Source: Onishia taeanensis (GTDB lineage Bacteria > Pseudomonadota > Gammaproteobacteria > Pseudomonadales > Halomonadaceae). Taken from it: a stretch of 64,000 nt of DNA. The notes beneath the pieces are model-generated. The model made no database searches, was not told the DNA's origin, and saw only the letters and a program-made list of their open reading frames with translations. Position numbers and translations under genes: made by a program. The first letter of the stretch is position 1. Each line of letters begins with the position of its first letter. Where the stretch lies: contig NZ_QLSX01000013.1 in NCBI RefSeq assembly GCF_003268885.1, positions 1,522 through 65,521 of the forward strand, in the 5' to 3' direction. Shown piece after piece: positions 18,934 to 27,719 of the stretch.

Positions 18934-19602
18934 TCAGGCGCTTTGACGGGACAGGGTGTCGATCACGGCAGGCAACTCGCGGGCATGGTGAATCGCGTGG
19001 GCGCCCGCGGGAGTGCTTTCCTGGTCGGCAAAATGGTTGAGGTGCACGACCTGCATGCCGGCGGCGAGCCCGGCTTCAATGCCCACCGCGGCGTCGTCGA
19101 TGACCACGCAGCGCTCGGGCGGATAACCCATGGCCTCGGCGGCCTTGAGGTAGAGCGCCGGGTCGGGCTTCCAAACGCCCAGGGTATAGGCGCTGAACAA
19201 GTTGTTGTCGAAGTGGTGTGCTATCTCGGTGCTTTGCATGGCGCAGCGGATCTTGGCCTCGGGGCCGTTGGAGACGACGGCCTTGGGATGCGCGGAAAGC
19301 GCTTCCAGCGCGAGTGGCATGCCGTCGATCGCCAGAAGCTCGTTTTGCATGCGCGTCGCCATGCGCTCCCGCATGGCGGCTTCCATCGCCGCTAGTTGCG
19401 TCTCGCCGAGTGCACCAAAGCGCGTCTCGAGCTCCTGGACGATCGACAGGAAGCGCACGCCACGAAATTCGTCCATGTACTGACGGGCGGTAAAGGGCAG
19501 GCCGAACGGGGTGAGAATTTCGGCCATGACCTCGGCGAGCAGAATCTCGCTATCGACCAGGGTGCCGTCGGAGTCGAAGAGCAGGCATAGGCGGTTTGGC
19601 AT
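18934..19602 (-). CDS. HAD phosphatase, YieH-like (copy 2)
   Basis: A 222-residue HAD-IA hydrolase: FDSDGTLVDSE, SNGPEAKI, WKPDP and IDDAAVG. It shares most of its motif-adjacent residues with copy 1 (SNGPExKIR, WKPDPxLYL, AAGMQVxHLN), which implies duplication within this lineage or neighbourhood. AGAGG precedes the ATG. It follows dctM of the TRAP operon after 70 bp with a hairpin between, so partial co-transcription with the transporter is possible. The substrate is inferred to be a phosphorylated sugar acid, as for YieH. Confidence 0.85.
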   Translation of the reverse strand: MPNRLCLLFDSDGTLVDSEILLAEVMAEILTPFGLPFTARQYMDEFRGVRFLSIVQELETRFGALGETQLAAMEAAMRERMATRMQNELLAIDGMPLALEALSAHPKAVVSNGPEAKIRCAMQSTEIAHHFDNNLFSAYTLGVWKPDPALYLKAAEAMGYPPERCVVIDDAAVGIEAGLAAGMQVVHLNHFADQESTPAGAHAIHHARELPAVIDTLSRQSA

Positions 19603-19626
19603 GGGAACCTCTCGGCAGAAACATGA

Positions 19627-19651
19627 ATGGGCCCCCTGCGCGAGGGCCCAT
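19627..19651 (-). terminator. Hairpin after dctM
   Basis: ATGGGCCC/GGGCCCAT (19627-19634 with 19644-19651) with a 9-nt loop lies between dctM and HAD copy 2. There is no T-run, so it may stabilise the mRNA or attenuate rather than terminate. Confidence 0.5.
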
Positions 19652-19672
19652 GGCCTGAATGACGGCGTTAAA

Positions 19673-20980
19673 TCACACGAAGTCAGGCGCGACCAGGCGC
19701 GGAATGGCCAGCACCAGGTCAGGATAAACGATCAACAGCACGATGACGGCCAGCATCACCGTCAGGTAGAGCATCGTGGTGGCCAGTGCTTTCAGCAACG
19801 GAATGCCACCGATCTTGGCCGAGATCATCAGGCACAGGCCATAGGGCGGGGTGATCAATCCCAGGCCTAGCGCCATGACGCCGATGACCCCGAATTGTAC
19901 GGGATGTACTCCGGCCTGCATGGCCAGTGGCTGAAAGATGGGCGCCATGATCGCCATGGCCGGCAGCGAGTCCATGAAGGTGCCGATCACCAGCATTACC
20001 CCCGTCATGATCAGCAGCAGCACGACCGGGTCGCTGATGCTAACGCCGGCCATCAGCTTGGGGGGGATTTGGTAGAAGCTGATCAGATAGCCGAAGATCG
20101 CCGCACCGACCAGGCTGAACAAGGACAGCGAGCATAGCCGCACGGTATCGGTAGAGGCGTTGAGCACCTGTCGCACGCTGAGCTCACGATAGACCACGAA
20201 GCCCAGCGCCAAGGCATATAGCACGGCGATGACGGCGGCTTCGGTAGGTGTGACCAGCCCAAGCGTGATGCCGCCGATGATCACTACCGGAATACCCGCC
20301 GCCAGCAGGCCATCCTTGCCGGAGCTCATTAGCTCGGACAGTGAGGCACGCTTTCTCACCGGTACCTGGTAACGGCGCACATAGCCCATGTTGAGCGCCA
20401 ACTGGGTGACGCCGATCATCACGCCGGGCAGGATGCCACCAAGAAACAGCCCGGCGATCGAGGTGTTGGTCAGCGCGCCCCAGACGATCATGTTGATCGA
20501 CGGCGGGATGATGATGCCCATCACGGACGAGGCGGCGGTGACCGCGACGGCGAAGTTGACCGGATACCCTTCGCGCTTCATGGCCGGAATCAGCACAGTG
20601 CCGACACCGGCGCTATCGGCAGTGGATGAGCCGGAAACGCCGGCAAACAGCATGCTGACGAGGACGTTGACGTGGGCAAGGGCACCCTTCAGGTGACCCA
20701 CCAGACGCATGCAGAGGGTGATCAGGCGATCGGTGATGCGAGCCGCATTCATCAGGTTGCCGGCCAGCAGGAACAGCGGCACGGCCAGCAGCACGAAGGA
20801 GTCCATGCCGTTGTACATGCGCTGGAACATCACCCAGTAGGTTAGCCGCGGGTCGAGGGTGATGACGCCGACAGCAGTCAGCACCAGGGCCATGGCGATC
20901 GGCACACCGGCGATGATCAAGACGCCGAGCAGCCCGAACAGCAGCCACGGCAGCACGAAGATCCAGTCCATGGGGATCAT
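19673..20980 (-). CDS. dctM: TRAP transporter large permease, DctM type
   Basis: A 435-residue protein with about 12-13 membrane segments and the DctM hallmarks LFAGVSGSSTADSAGVG and MIIPPSINMIVWG. It is the transport subunit that takes solute from the binding protein using the Na+ gradient. Its ATG overlaps the dctQ stop (ATGA, 20977-20980), with AGGAG inside dctQ, so the two are translationally coupled. With dctP and dctQ it makes a full DctPQM importer, probably for a sugar acid given the kgu genes upstream. Confidence 0.95.
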   Translation of the reverse strand: MIPMDWIFVLPWLLFGLLGVLIIAGVPIAMALVLTAVGVITLDPRLTYWVMFQRMYNGMDSFVLLAVPLFLLAGNLMNAARITDRLITLCMRLVGHLKGALAHVNVLVSMLFAGVSGSSTADSAGVGTVLIPAMKREGYPVNFAVAVTAASSVMGIIIPPSINMIVWGALTNTSIAGLFLGGILPGVMIGVTQLALNMGYVRRYQVPVRKRASLSELMSSGKDGLLAAGIPVVIIGGITLGLVTPTEAAVIAVLYALALGFVVYRELSVRQVLNASTDTVRLCSLSLFSLVGAAIFGYLISFYQIPPKLMAGVSISDPVVLLLIMTGVMLVIGTFMDSLPAMAIMAPIFQPLAMQAGVHPVQFGVIGVMALGLGLITPPYGLCLMISAKIGGIPLLKALATTMLYLTVMLAVIVLLIVYPDLVLAIPRLVAPDFV

Positions 20981-21588
20981 GAAGCGCTCCTGTCAGGGTC
21001 GTTAAGGGCGGGGGCAAGCTCACCGAGCTCGGCGCCATGCGGATCAGCGGACTCGGAGATCGAGTCGATTTCGCTTGGCGTATTGAGGGCCGCCTCCATG
21101 CTCTCCATGCCTTCATGCAGGGCATGCAGCAGCCGCTGGGCGCTGAACAGTGAGATGAAGATGCCGCTGATAAGGAAGGCCGAATAAACATAGACCATTG
21201 ATAGGCCAGAGGCGGTGGCGTGGCGTCTGAGGCCGGACAGCGCGAAATCCTTGCCGTAGACGATGAAAATGATCCCTACCGCCAGGCAGGCCAGATCCCG
21301 GATCCAGCGGGTGATCAGATCGGCCCGTGAACCACGAGGGAAGGCCTCCAGCACAAAGTGATCCGCGTGCAGCACGCCCACCGCAGTGCCCAGCATGATC
21401 ATCCACTGGAAGGCAAAGCGGCTGAATTCTTCGGTCCAGTAAAGCCGTGGCAATAGCGGCAGGTTGCGGCTGACAATCTGGTAGATAATCAGCGCAATGA
21501 AACCGGTCAGCAGAGCCAGCAGAATCAGGTGTAGACCGCGCTCCAGGAGTCGGTTGAGGCGAGACAGGCCGTGAATCAGTGTCGGCAT
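20977..21588 (-). CDS. dctQ: TRAP transporter small permease, DctQ type
   Basis: A 203-residue protein with four membrane segments in the DctQ pattern and the typical YWTEEFSRFAFQWMIMLG region. The hydrophilic C-terminal tail (from about residue 160) is longer than usual and acidic. GAGGA precedes the ATG. It bridges the binding protein and DctM. Confidence 0.92.
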   Translation of the reverse strand: MPTLIHGLSRLNRLLERGLHLILLALLTGFIALIIYQIVSRNLPLLPRLYWTEEFSRFAFQWMIMLGTAVGVLHADHFVLEAFPRGSRADLITRWIRDLACLAVGIIFIVYGKDFALSGLRRHATASGLSMVYVYSAFLISGIFISLFSAQRLLHALHEGMESMEAALNTPSEIDSISESADPHGAELGELAPALNDPDRSAS

Positions 21589-21646
21589 GACGCTGTCCTC
21601 GGTTGGAAAGTGAGGAAGGTGCCGGGGCTTGGCCCCGGCACAGGCG

Positions 21647-22657
21647 TTAACCGGCGTTAATGATCTTCTGGTGGAGCTCGGTCAGCCCCATGTCTTCTAT
21701 CACCTTGGTGAGCGGCGCCTTGACGATTTCCTGCATGCGCTCGCGATCAAGCTCGTGGAGCGTCGCACCCTCTTCAACTAGCTGGTCCAGAGCCTCGGCG
21801 TCCTGCTCGAGCTGTACCCCACGGGCGTAGGTGGCGGATTCCTGCGCGGCCTTCATGACGGCCTGTTGTGCATCGGCGTCGAGGCGGTCCCAGGTCATTT
21901 CCGACATGGTCAGCAGGCGCACGGTGATATCGTGCTGCGAGAGCCCGATATGGGGCGCCACCTCATGAAAGCGCATGCGCTGGATCCATTCGGCTTCATT
22001 GAGCAGGCCGTCGATGGCGCCCAACTGAAGGCCGGTGTAGATCTCTTTCCAGGCCATCACGGTGGGCTCGGCGCCCAAGGCCGACCAGGCGGTGATCAGG
22101 GGCTTGGTGGGGTTGGTGCGCAGCTTCATGCCTTCCAGGTCATCGAGGCTCTCGAGCGGCCGAGTGCTGACGATCTGGCGTTTGCCGCCGCCGAAGAAGG
22201 CGAGCACCTTGACGCCAGTTTCGTCCTCGATCTTGTCGGCGATCTCGCGACCCACCGGGCCGTCGAGTACCGCCCGCCAGTGGTCGACGTCGCGATACAT
22301 GAAGGGAATCGAGAAGACATTGGCGGTGGGCGAAAAGTCGGTAATCAACCCTGGGTTGATGATCGACATGTCCAGCGCCCCCGCCATCTGCTGTTCGAAC
22401 ATCTCGGTTTCATGGCCGAGCACGGAGTTGCCGAGGATCTGCACGCCGATCTCGCCATTGCTGTTCTCGCCGACTAGTTCCTGGAATTTCTCGGCCCCCA
22501 ACTGATAGGCGGTGTCGTCGGTGCCGCCGTGTCCAAAGCGGAGGTCGAATGCCTGAGCGGCGCCCGCCATGGCCATTGCCGCTGCGAGCAAACCGCCGGT
22601 GAACAGGCCGCGCTTCATGGAGTGCTTTGTTTTTGGATCGATCCAGTTCCGGGTCAT
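21647..22657 (-). CDS. dctP: TRAP transporter solute-binding protein, DctP type
   Basis: A 336-residue periplasmic protein. Signal-peptide core GLFTGGLLAAAMAMAGAAQA, then the DctP fold, with the substrate-clamping Arg expected in LEGMKLRTNPTK and the downstream SALGAEPTVMAWKEIYTGLQLGAIDG. GAGGT precedes the ATG at 22657; a second ATG at 22618 would give a shorter signal peptide. A palindrome (22632-22646) falls between these two starts and matches one upstream of the LacI gene. In this setting the ligand is probably 2-ketogluconate or a related sugar acid. Confidence 0.93.
   Translation of the reverse strand: MTRNWIDPKTKHSMKRGLFTGGLLAAAMAMAGAAQAFDLRFGHGGTDDTAYQLGAEKFQELVGENSNGEIGVQILGNSVLGHETEMFEQQMAGALDMSIINPGLITDFSPTANVFSIPFMYRDVDHWRAVLDGPVGREIADKIEDETGVKVLAFFGGGKRQIVSTRPLESLDDLEGMKLRTNPTKPLITAWSALGAEPTVMAWKEIYTGLQLGAIDGLLNEAEWIQRMRFHEVAPHIGLSQHDITVRLLTMSEMTWDRLDADAQQAVMKAAQESATYARGVQLEQDAEALDQLVEEGATLHELDRERMQEIVKAPLTKVIEDMGLTELHQKIINAG
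22632..22646. promoter_or_regulatory. Candidate operator for the LacI regulator (dctP side)
   Basis: TTTGGATCGATCCAG contains the perfect dyad TGGATCGATCCA and resembles the palindrome at 23886-23901. It lies at the 5' end of dctP, within the coding region if the first ATG is used. Confidence 0.45.
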
Positions 22658-22757
22658 ATTGCTACCTCGCTGAGAGTTCGTTGTTGTCGTTGCTGGTCGT
22701 GGTTATGTCGTGGTTAGACGCCGCCGGCAGTGATCGCAACCAGCGGTTGGGGGCTGC

Positions 22758-23846
22758 TCAGGCGATCGAGTCAGACGTGGTTGGCGATGCGGAAATCGTT
22801 GCCTGGGATGCGTTGCCGCAGGATTCGCGGACCTGAAGCCGCGGGGCCAACACGACCTGCTCGCGGGCCCCGTCGGGATCGGCGATGCGACGCAGCGCGA
22901 GGCGTGCGGCTTCTTCGCCGATGGCATAGGGATGGGTGGCGACACTGGTCAAGGCCGGGTCGCTGAGCGCGGCCTCCTCGACGTCATCGGTGCCGATTAC
23001 CGCGCAGTCAACGCCGGGGGTCAGGCCCATTCGCTTGAGGCCGAGCATGGCACCGAAAGCCATCAAATCGTTGTGGCAGATCACCGCCGTGGGGCGGGGT
23101 GTTTCCTGCATCAGCGTTTCGATTAGCTCGAGGCCTGCACGACGCGTCACCTGTCCGCGCATTAGGCGCTGATAGGCGAGGTTGTGATGGGAGAGGGCCT
23201 CTGAATAGCCCTGCCAGCGCTCCTGGGTCGCCGAGTGTTGGGCATGGCCGCCGAGAAAGGCGATGCGGCGATGCCCCAGGCCGACCAGGTGGTCGACGGC
23301 CTGGTGTACGCCGCGGGCGAAGTCACTGCTGGTATAGTCGAAGGGCGGCTCGCCGATATGGCGCAGAACCTGCACACAAGGCAGCGACCAGTTGGCCAGG
23401 GTATCGATCAGCGAAGGAGGAGTGCCTTCGGCCGGACACAGCAGGATGCCGTCGACGCGATGCTCGCGCATGCGCTCAAGGAAGCGCTGCTGGCGTTCCG
23501 GGGAGTCCTCACTGTTGGCCAGGAAAGAGACGTAGCCCTCGCGATTCAGGGCCGCATCGATGCCTGCCACCATGGCGCCGAAGAAGGGGTTGGCGATGTC
23601 GTAGACCACCACGCCGAGCGTTGCAGTACGGCTGCCGCGCAGCGCGGCGGCACCGCGATTGTAGACATACCCCAGTTCCTTGATGGCGGCTTGAACCTTG
23701 AGGCGGGTGCGATCGGCGACCAGTGGGCTTTCGCGTAGCACCAGCGACACCGTCGAGCGCGACACCCCGGCATGTGCGGCGATATCTTGCAGCGTGACGC
23801 TGCTGGAATCGCGGCGGCTCGAGGGGTGGACGGTGTCTTGAACCAT
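22758..23846 (-). CDS. LacI family transcriptional regulator of the TRAP operon
   Basis: A protein of about 362 residues starting at 23846 (TGGAG seven bases upstream). The N-terminal LacI helix-turn-helix is TLQDIAAHAGVSRSTVSLVL, followed by the hinge with NRGAAALRG and a periplasmic-binding-protein-like effector domain (GVVVYDIANPFFG...). It lies just upstream of dctPQM on the same strand with 100 bp between and is probably its local regulator. Matching TTTGGAT-type palindromes lie upstream of its own gene and at the dctP start. The effector is inferred to be the imported sugar acid or its phosphate. Confidence 0.9.
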   Translation of the reverse strand: MVQDTVHPSSRRDSSSVTLQDIAAHAGVSRSTVSLVLRESPLVADRTRLKVQAAIKELGYVYNRGAAALRGSRTATLGVVVYDIANPFFGAMVAGIDAALNREGYVSFLANSEDSPERQQRFLERMREHRVDGILLCPAEGTPPSLIDTLANWSLPCVQVLRHIGEPPFDYTSSDFARGVHQAVDHLVGLGHRRIAFLGGHAQHSATQERWQGYSEALSHHNLAYQRLMRGQVTRRAGLELIETLMQETPRPTAVICHNDLMAFGAMLGLKRMGLTPGVDCAVIGTDDVEEAALSDPALTSVATHPYAIGEEAARLALRRIADPDGAREQVVLAPRLQVRESCGNASQATISASPTTSDSIA

Positions 23847-23885
23847 GCGGTGCTCCATCGGGGCTGAGATAGGTTGAATATGTTT

Positions 23886-23901
23886 TTTGGATTGATCCAA
23901 A
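23886..23901. promoter_or_regulatory. Candidate operator for the LacI regulator (self)
   Basis: TTTGGATTGATCCAAA is a 7+2+7 palindrome located 40 bp before the chosen LacI start codon. It shares TTTGGAT-GATCCA with the site at 22632. Confidence 0.5.
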
Positions 23902-24041
23902 TCTAGAAGAGCCGCAGCCGATCACCAATTAACCTTTAGTCGTGGCAGATGCCATCGCGGTGACGGCTAGGGGCGTGGTGGCAGGCGACATCAGTGGCCG
24001 AGGGGGTAGCGGGAAGGCGCGCTGCGGCGCTGGCAGTTGGC

Positions 24042-24554
24042 TCAGCCACCGGTGGAGGCAGGGGCGTCGCCAGTGTAAAAGTCGCGCTGGCCCTCGGTGT
24101 TCATGTCGCGCCCGAAGCGCACGACACGATTGCGCCCGCCCCGCTTGGCGGCGTAGACGGCGAGGTCGGCATTGTGGATCAGCACATCGATGTCGTGTGG
24201 CTTGCCGTTCAGCGGGTTGTTGCTGGCCACCCCGACGCTGATGGTCAATTCGAGCTCGAGTACACCGGTTTCCGGCACATGCAGTGGCGTATTGGCGACC
24301 GTTCGGCGCAGGCGCTGGGCGACCTCTTTGGCCAGATCAAGCTCGGTTGAGGGAAGCAGCACCATGAACTCTTCGCCACCGTAGCGGGCGACCAGATCAT
24401 CGCTGCGGGCGCATTGGCGCATTATCTCGGCCAGGTGGTCGATGGCGATATCGCCGATGCGATGCCCGTATGTGTCGTTGATGGCCTTGAAGCGGTCGAT
24501 ATCGATGAACAGCAGGCTCGCCGTCTGGCTACGATGGCGGGAGGCCGCCAGCAA
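24042..24554 (-). pseudogene. N-terminally truncated GGDEF domain
   Basis: From LLFIDIDRFKAINDTYGH through RYGGEEFMVLLP to YAAKRGGRNRV this is a clear diguanylate cyclase domain, with the active-site GGEEF intact. The domain's usual opening (DxLTGLxNRR) and any sensor or membrane part are missing: the frame opens at a TTG with no ribosome-binding site. A neighbouring frame just upstream contains TDNPRRGHEF, possibly a frameshifted piece of that opening. I read this as a decayed gene. Whether the fragment is ever translated cannot be told. Confidence 0.75.
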
Positions 24555-24650
24555 ATTCGTGCCCTCGGCGCGGGTTGTCGGTGACGGCTGAGTGAGCCGT
24601 TAACTCGGGCCGTTCGCCGAGATATGCCACGGCGAGCGGCTCGGGGGCAA

Positions 24651-25637
24651 TCAGTCGCTGAGTGTTGCCCAGGCTTCGGTGTTAACCGGGCTGATTGGGC
24701 GCTGGCCGCCCAGCGCCAGGGTGATGTTATCCGCGGCCCGCTGGGCCATGGCGGTGCGGGTTTCCACCGTCGCTGAACCGATATGTGGCAGCGCCACCAC
24801 GTTGGCCATTTGCGGTAGCGGTGAGTCCTTGGGCAAGGGTTCCTGCTCGAAGACATCGAGGCCAGCGGCGCGAAACTCTCCCTGCTCGAGCGCTGCGATC
24901 AGGGCGGCTTCGTCGACGACCTTGCCGCGTGAGATGTTGATGAATATCGCCGAATGGCGCATCAGCGCGAACTCTCGGGCACCGATCAGACGCTCGGTCT
25001 GGGCGCTGAGAGGCACCGTGACGCAGACGAAGTCGGCCACTTTGAGCAGCTCGTCGAGCTCGCAGCGTCGCGCGCCCAATTCATCCTCCAGAGCCGGCTT
25101 GGGCGAGGCGTTGGAATACAGAACAGGCATGCCGAAGCCGAGTGCGCCGCGTCGAGCGATGGCGGCGCCAATGCGTCCGAGGCCGACCATGCCCAGCGTC
25201 TTGCCGTGAACGTCAGAGCCGAACTGCGCCTCGTCGATGCTTGACTGCCAGTCGCCGCGCTTGACGAAGTCGGCGAGTTCCACGGCACGCCGGGCGGTGG
25301 CCATGATCAGCAAGAAGCCGGTATCGGCGGTGGTTTCCGTCAGCACGTCCGGCGTGTTGCACAGCAGGATGCCGCGCCGGGTAAGCTCATCCACCGGGTA
25401 GTTGTCATAACCCACCGAGATGCTGGCGATGGCCTCAAGATGCGGTGCCTTGTCGAGCAGCTCAGGGGTGATCTTGAGGCTGGCGCCGACCAGCCCGTGC
25501 GCCTGCGCCAAGGCCGCGAGGAAGGCCGGGTCGTCGGCGGATTCCAGTGTGTCGAAATAATCGACGTGGAAGTCGCTGCGCAGCTGGTCAAGCTGGTCGT
25601 CGTTAAGGCGGCGAAACGCCACGATGCGCTTTTTCAT
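24651..25637 (-). CDS. kguD: 2-keto-6-phosphogluconate reductase (KguD-like)
   Basis: A 328-residue D-isomer-specific 2-hydroxyacid dehydrogenase, starting at 25637 with AAGGAG. NAD(P)-binding GMVGLGRIG sits in the middle; the catalytic Arg is in NISRGKVVDE, the Glu in FEQEPL and the His in LPHIGSAT. The MKKRIVAFRRL start and DVLTETTADTGF segment resemble pseudomonad KguD from memory. With KguK and KguE upstream it would reduce 2-keto-6-phosphogluconate to 6-phosphogluconate, feeding the Entner-Doudoroff or pentose phosphate route. GhrB-type 2-ketoaldonate reductase is the alternative reading. Confidence 0.8.
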   Translation of the reverse strand: MKKRIVAFRRLNDDQLDQLRSDFHVDYFDTLESADDPAFLAALAQAHGLVGASLKITPELLDKAPHLEAIASISVGYDNYPVDELTRRGILLCNTPDVLTETTADTGFLLIMATARRAVELADFVKRGDWQSSIDEAQFGSDVHGKTLGMVGLGRIGAAIARRGALGFGMPVLYSNASPKPALEDELGARRCELDELLKVADFVCVTVPLSAQTERLIGAREFALMRHSAIFINISRGKVVDEAALIAALEQGEFRAAGLDVFEQEPLPKDSPLPQMANVVALPHIGSATVETRTAMAQRAADNITLALGGQRPISPVNTEAWATLSD

Positions 25638-25679
25638 CTCAATCTCCTTGTGCAAAGGCTGCGGTTTCCCAGGCGTCCG

Positions 25680-25763
25680 TTCACGTTCGTCGGTTCACTG
25701 GTTTTGGATCACTGGCTTCAGTTCACTGGTTTCAATTCAATGGCGTCATTTCACCGGTCTGTG
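25680..25763. repeat. 14-bp degenerate tandem repeat, 6 units
   Basis: Units at 25680, 25694, 25708, 25722, 25736 and 25750 vary on TTCACTGGTTTCAA. The array fills the kguK-kguD gap and the last unit contains the kguK stop codon. Confidence 0.85.
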
Positions 25764-26740
25764 GGCGTGTCGATGAGGGCTTCGAGCTGCTCCAGGCGGG
25801 CGCGATGGGGCAGACCCTCCATGTCGCCTCTGACCTGAACCGCCTCGGCGCCGATCAGATTGCCACGATGCAGGGCCTCGCGCGGTGAGCGGCCGTCGAG
25901 CAGGGCGCTGATCACACCCACCGCGAAACCGTCTCCGGCGCCGACGGTGTCGACCACCTCAGCGGCGGGGAGGCCGGGCACCATGAGACTTTGTTCCCGG
26001 CCGCCAATCACGCCGCGATAGTAGCTGCCCTCAGGGCCTAGCTTGATGATGACCGCCTTGGCGCCGCGTTCAAGATAGAAGTCAGCGATGTCTTGATGGG
26101 ACGAGAGCCCCGTCAGGCGCTGCCCCTCGGCCAGTCCCGGCAGCACCCAGTCTGACTTGGCGGCCATGGCATTGAGGGTAGTCGCCATCTCGGCATCGCT
26201 GTCCCACAGGCTGGGTCGCAGGTTGGGGTCGAATGAGATGCTGGCGCCAGCCTCTCGTGCCTTGTCGAGCATGTGCCAAGAGAGCTCTCTGCAGCCAGGT
26301 GACAAGGCCGGTGGAATGCCGGTGGCATGCAGGTGGCGCAGGGCGCCGAAGTCCACCGCTGCCGCATCGTCCGGCGAAAGGTGACTGGCGGCGCTGCCGC
26401 GACGAAAGTACTCGACGTGCGGGTCGGCGCCATCAGCGGCGCGCTCCTTGAACACGAGCCCGGTCGGATGTTCCGGGTCATTGATCAGGTATCGGCAGTC
26501 GAGGCCTTCGGCTTCCAGGGTTCGACGGATATAGCGACCGAAACCGTCATTGCCGACACGGCTCAGCCAGCCGACGCGCCGACCCAGGCGTGCCAGGCCG
26601 ATGGCCACGTTGGTGTCGGCCCCGGCGATGCGGCGCTGAAAATGCTCGACGTCGGACAGCTCTCCCTGATGTTCGGCAACGAACATTGTCATGGCCTCAC
26701 CGAAGGCCAATACCTCTGGTGGCGTGTCGGGTGATCGCAT
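25751..26740 (-). CDS. kguK: 2-ketogluconokinase (KguK-like, PfkB family)
   Basis: A 329-residue PfkB kinase, starting at 26740 with AAGGAG. The N-terminal RIAGADTNVAIGLARLG and the C-terminal signature DTVGAGDGFAVGV, with the catalytic Asp, are intact. EYFRRGSAASHLS and SFDPNLRPSLW match what I remember of pseudomonad KguK and 2-keto-3-deoxygluconate kinases. It should phosphorylate 2-keto-D-gluconate. The position between KguE and KguD makes 2-ketogluconate more likely than KDG as substrate. Confidence 0.82.
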   Translation of the reverse strand: MRSPDTPPEVLAFGEAMTMFVAEHQGELSDVEHFQRRIAGADTNVAIGLARLGRRVGWLSRVGNDGFGRYIRRTLEAEGLDCRYLINDPEHPTGLVFKERAADGADPHVEYFRRGSAASHLSPDDAAAVDFGALRHLHATGIPPALSPGCRELSWHMLDKAREAGASISFDPNLRPSLWDSDAEMATTLNAMAAKSDWVLPGLAEGQRLTGLSSHQDIADFYLERGAKAVIIKLGPEGSYYRGVIGGREQSLMVPGLPAAEVVDTVGAGDGFAVGVISALLDGRSPREALHRGNLIGAEAVQVRGDMEGLPHRARLEQLEALIDTPTDR

Positions 26741-26774
26741 GAAGGCTCCTTTTGTTGTCAGTTGTAGGTGGTTA

Positions 26775-27659
26775 TCAGTCGTTGATGACTGGCGGTGTGC
26801 CCGGGTCCTGAACGCAGGCATGTAGCTCTCGCAACCGGTTGAGCTGTCCGCGGGTAAAGTCCTGGAGCTGTGGCGACTGCAAGGGATATTCGATGGCCCG
26901 AGTCACGCCCTGAGGAAAGTGCGCCATCAGTCCCTGCCAGCCTTTGAGCTCTTCAGTGTCGGGCACGCTGGCGTGGGGGCGTCCCTGGCTGAATACCACG
27001 CCCTTGCAGTGTAGGTAGCGCACATAGGGCCCCAGGCGCTCGGCAGCGGCCAACGGATCGGCGCCTACCCAGTGCCAGTTGCCGATGTCGAAGGTCATGA
27101 AGAGCGGACAGCCGGCGGCGTCTGCGTCGGCAAGGCTCGCCGCAAGTGGTGCGACGGTGCCGCCGTCCTGAGTCTGATCATTCTCGACCAGCAGCAGCGG
27201 CATATCGGGGGGCGTCAGCCGTTCGTTCAGGCGTTGCCAGGCGTTGGCGCGAGATGAGGGCGAGGCATCAGGCGGGTACTGACCCAGTGAGAATTTCACC
27301 GCGACCGCGCCCAGACGCCGGCTTTCTTCCAAGCGGGTCATGAGTCCTGATGCAAGGCTGTCGCCGCTCCAGAGTGCGTCTGCAGCAGAGTAGACCAGGC
27401 TCAGTGACTGCTCTGCGCAGGCCTCACCCAGCGCTTCGAAGTCGTCGAAGCCCTCGGGTAGCAGCTCGCGGCGAATCTCTACTCCATCGGCGCCGGCTTC
27501 TTTCAACCGGGGCAAAATAGCCGCCTGGCCGTGCTTGGCGATCAGCGTGTGGCCGAATGCCGAGCTGGCGACCAGCACTGAAGGTGGGCCTGAAGCGCTG
27601 ATGGAGTGCGATGGGAACGTTACCATCGTGGTGCGTGAATCCTGATGAGTGGCCATCAT
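26775..27659 (-). CDS. kguE: Sugar isomerase/epimerase-like protein (KguE-like)
   Basis: A 294-residue TIM-barrel protein of the xylose-isomerase-like (AP endonuclease 2) superfamily: EAGADGVEIRRELL near residue 60, LLVENDQTQDGG and FDIGNWHWVGADPL carry candidate metal-binding residues. CAGGAG lies before the ATG pair at 27659. The first gene of pseudomonad kgu operons encodes a protein of this type whose precise role is unsettled. A palindrome similar to the one upstream of the PtxS-like gene lies in its first codons (27610-27627). It is 34 bp upstream of kguK. Confidence 0.7.
   Translation of the reverse strand: MMATHQDSRTTMVTFPSHSISASGPPSVLVASSAFGHTLIAKHGQAAILPRLKEAGADGVEIRRELLPEGFDDFEALGEACAEQSLSLVYSAADALWSGDSLASGLMTRLEESRRLGAVAVKFSLGQYPPDASPSSRANAWQRLNERLTPPDMPLLLVENDQTQDGGTVAPLAASLADADAAGCPLFMTFDIGNWHWVGADPLAAAERLGPYVRYLHCKGVVFSQGRPHASVPDTEELKGWQGLMAHFPQGVTRAIEYPLQSPQLQDFTRGQLNRLRELHACVQDPGTPPVIND
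27610..27627. promoter_or_regulatory. Candidate PtxS-type operator at the kguE start
   Basis: GATGGGAACGTTACCATC is a near-perfect 18-bp palindrome. It matches the minus-strand form of the site at 28781-28800 at 14 of 18 positions. It lies inside the 5' coding region, where a bound repressor could block elongation. Confidence 0.55.
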
Positions 27660-27675
27660 GGTCTCCTGGGGCGCA

Positions 27676-27719
27676 AAGCGTTGGTCTAGCGAGGCTTAAG
27701 CGTTGGTTTAGTGAAGTTT
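27676..27719. repeat. 22-bp tandem repeat, 2 units plus a partial third
   Basis: AAGCGTTGGTCTAGCGAGGC and its variant start at 27676 and 27698, with AAGCGGTGC continuing at 27720. The array fills the gap between the PtxS-like gene and kguE and reaches the stop codon of the former. Confidence 0.8.
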
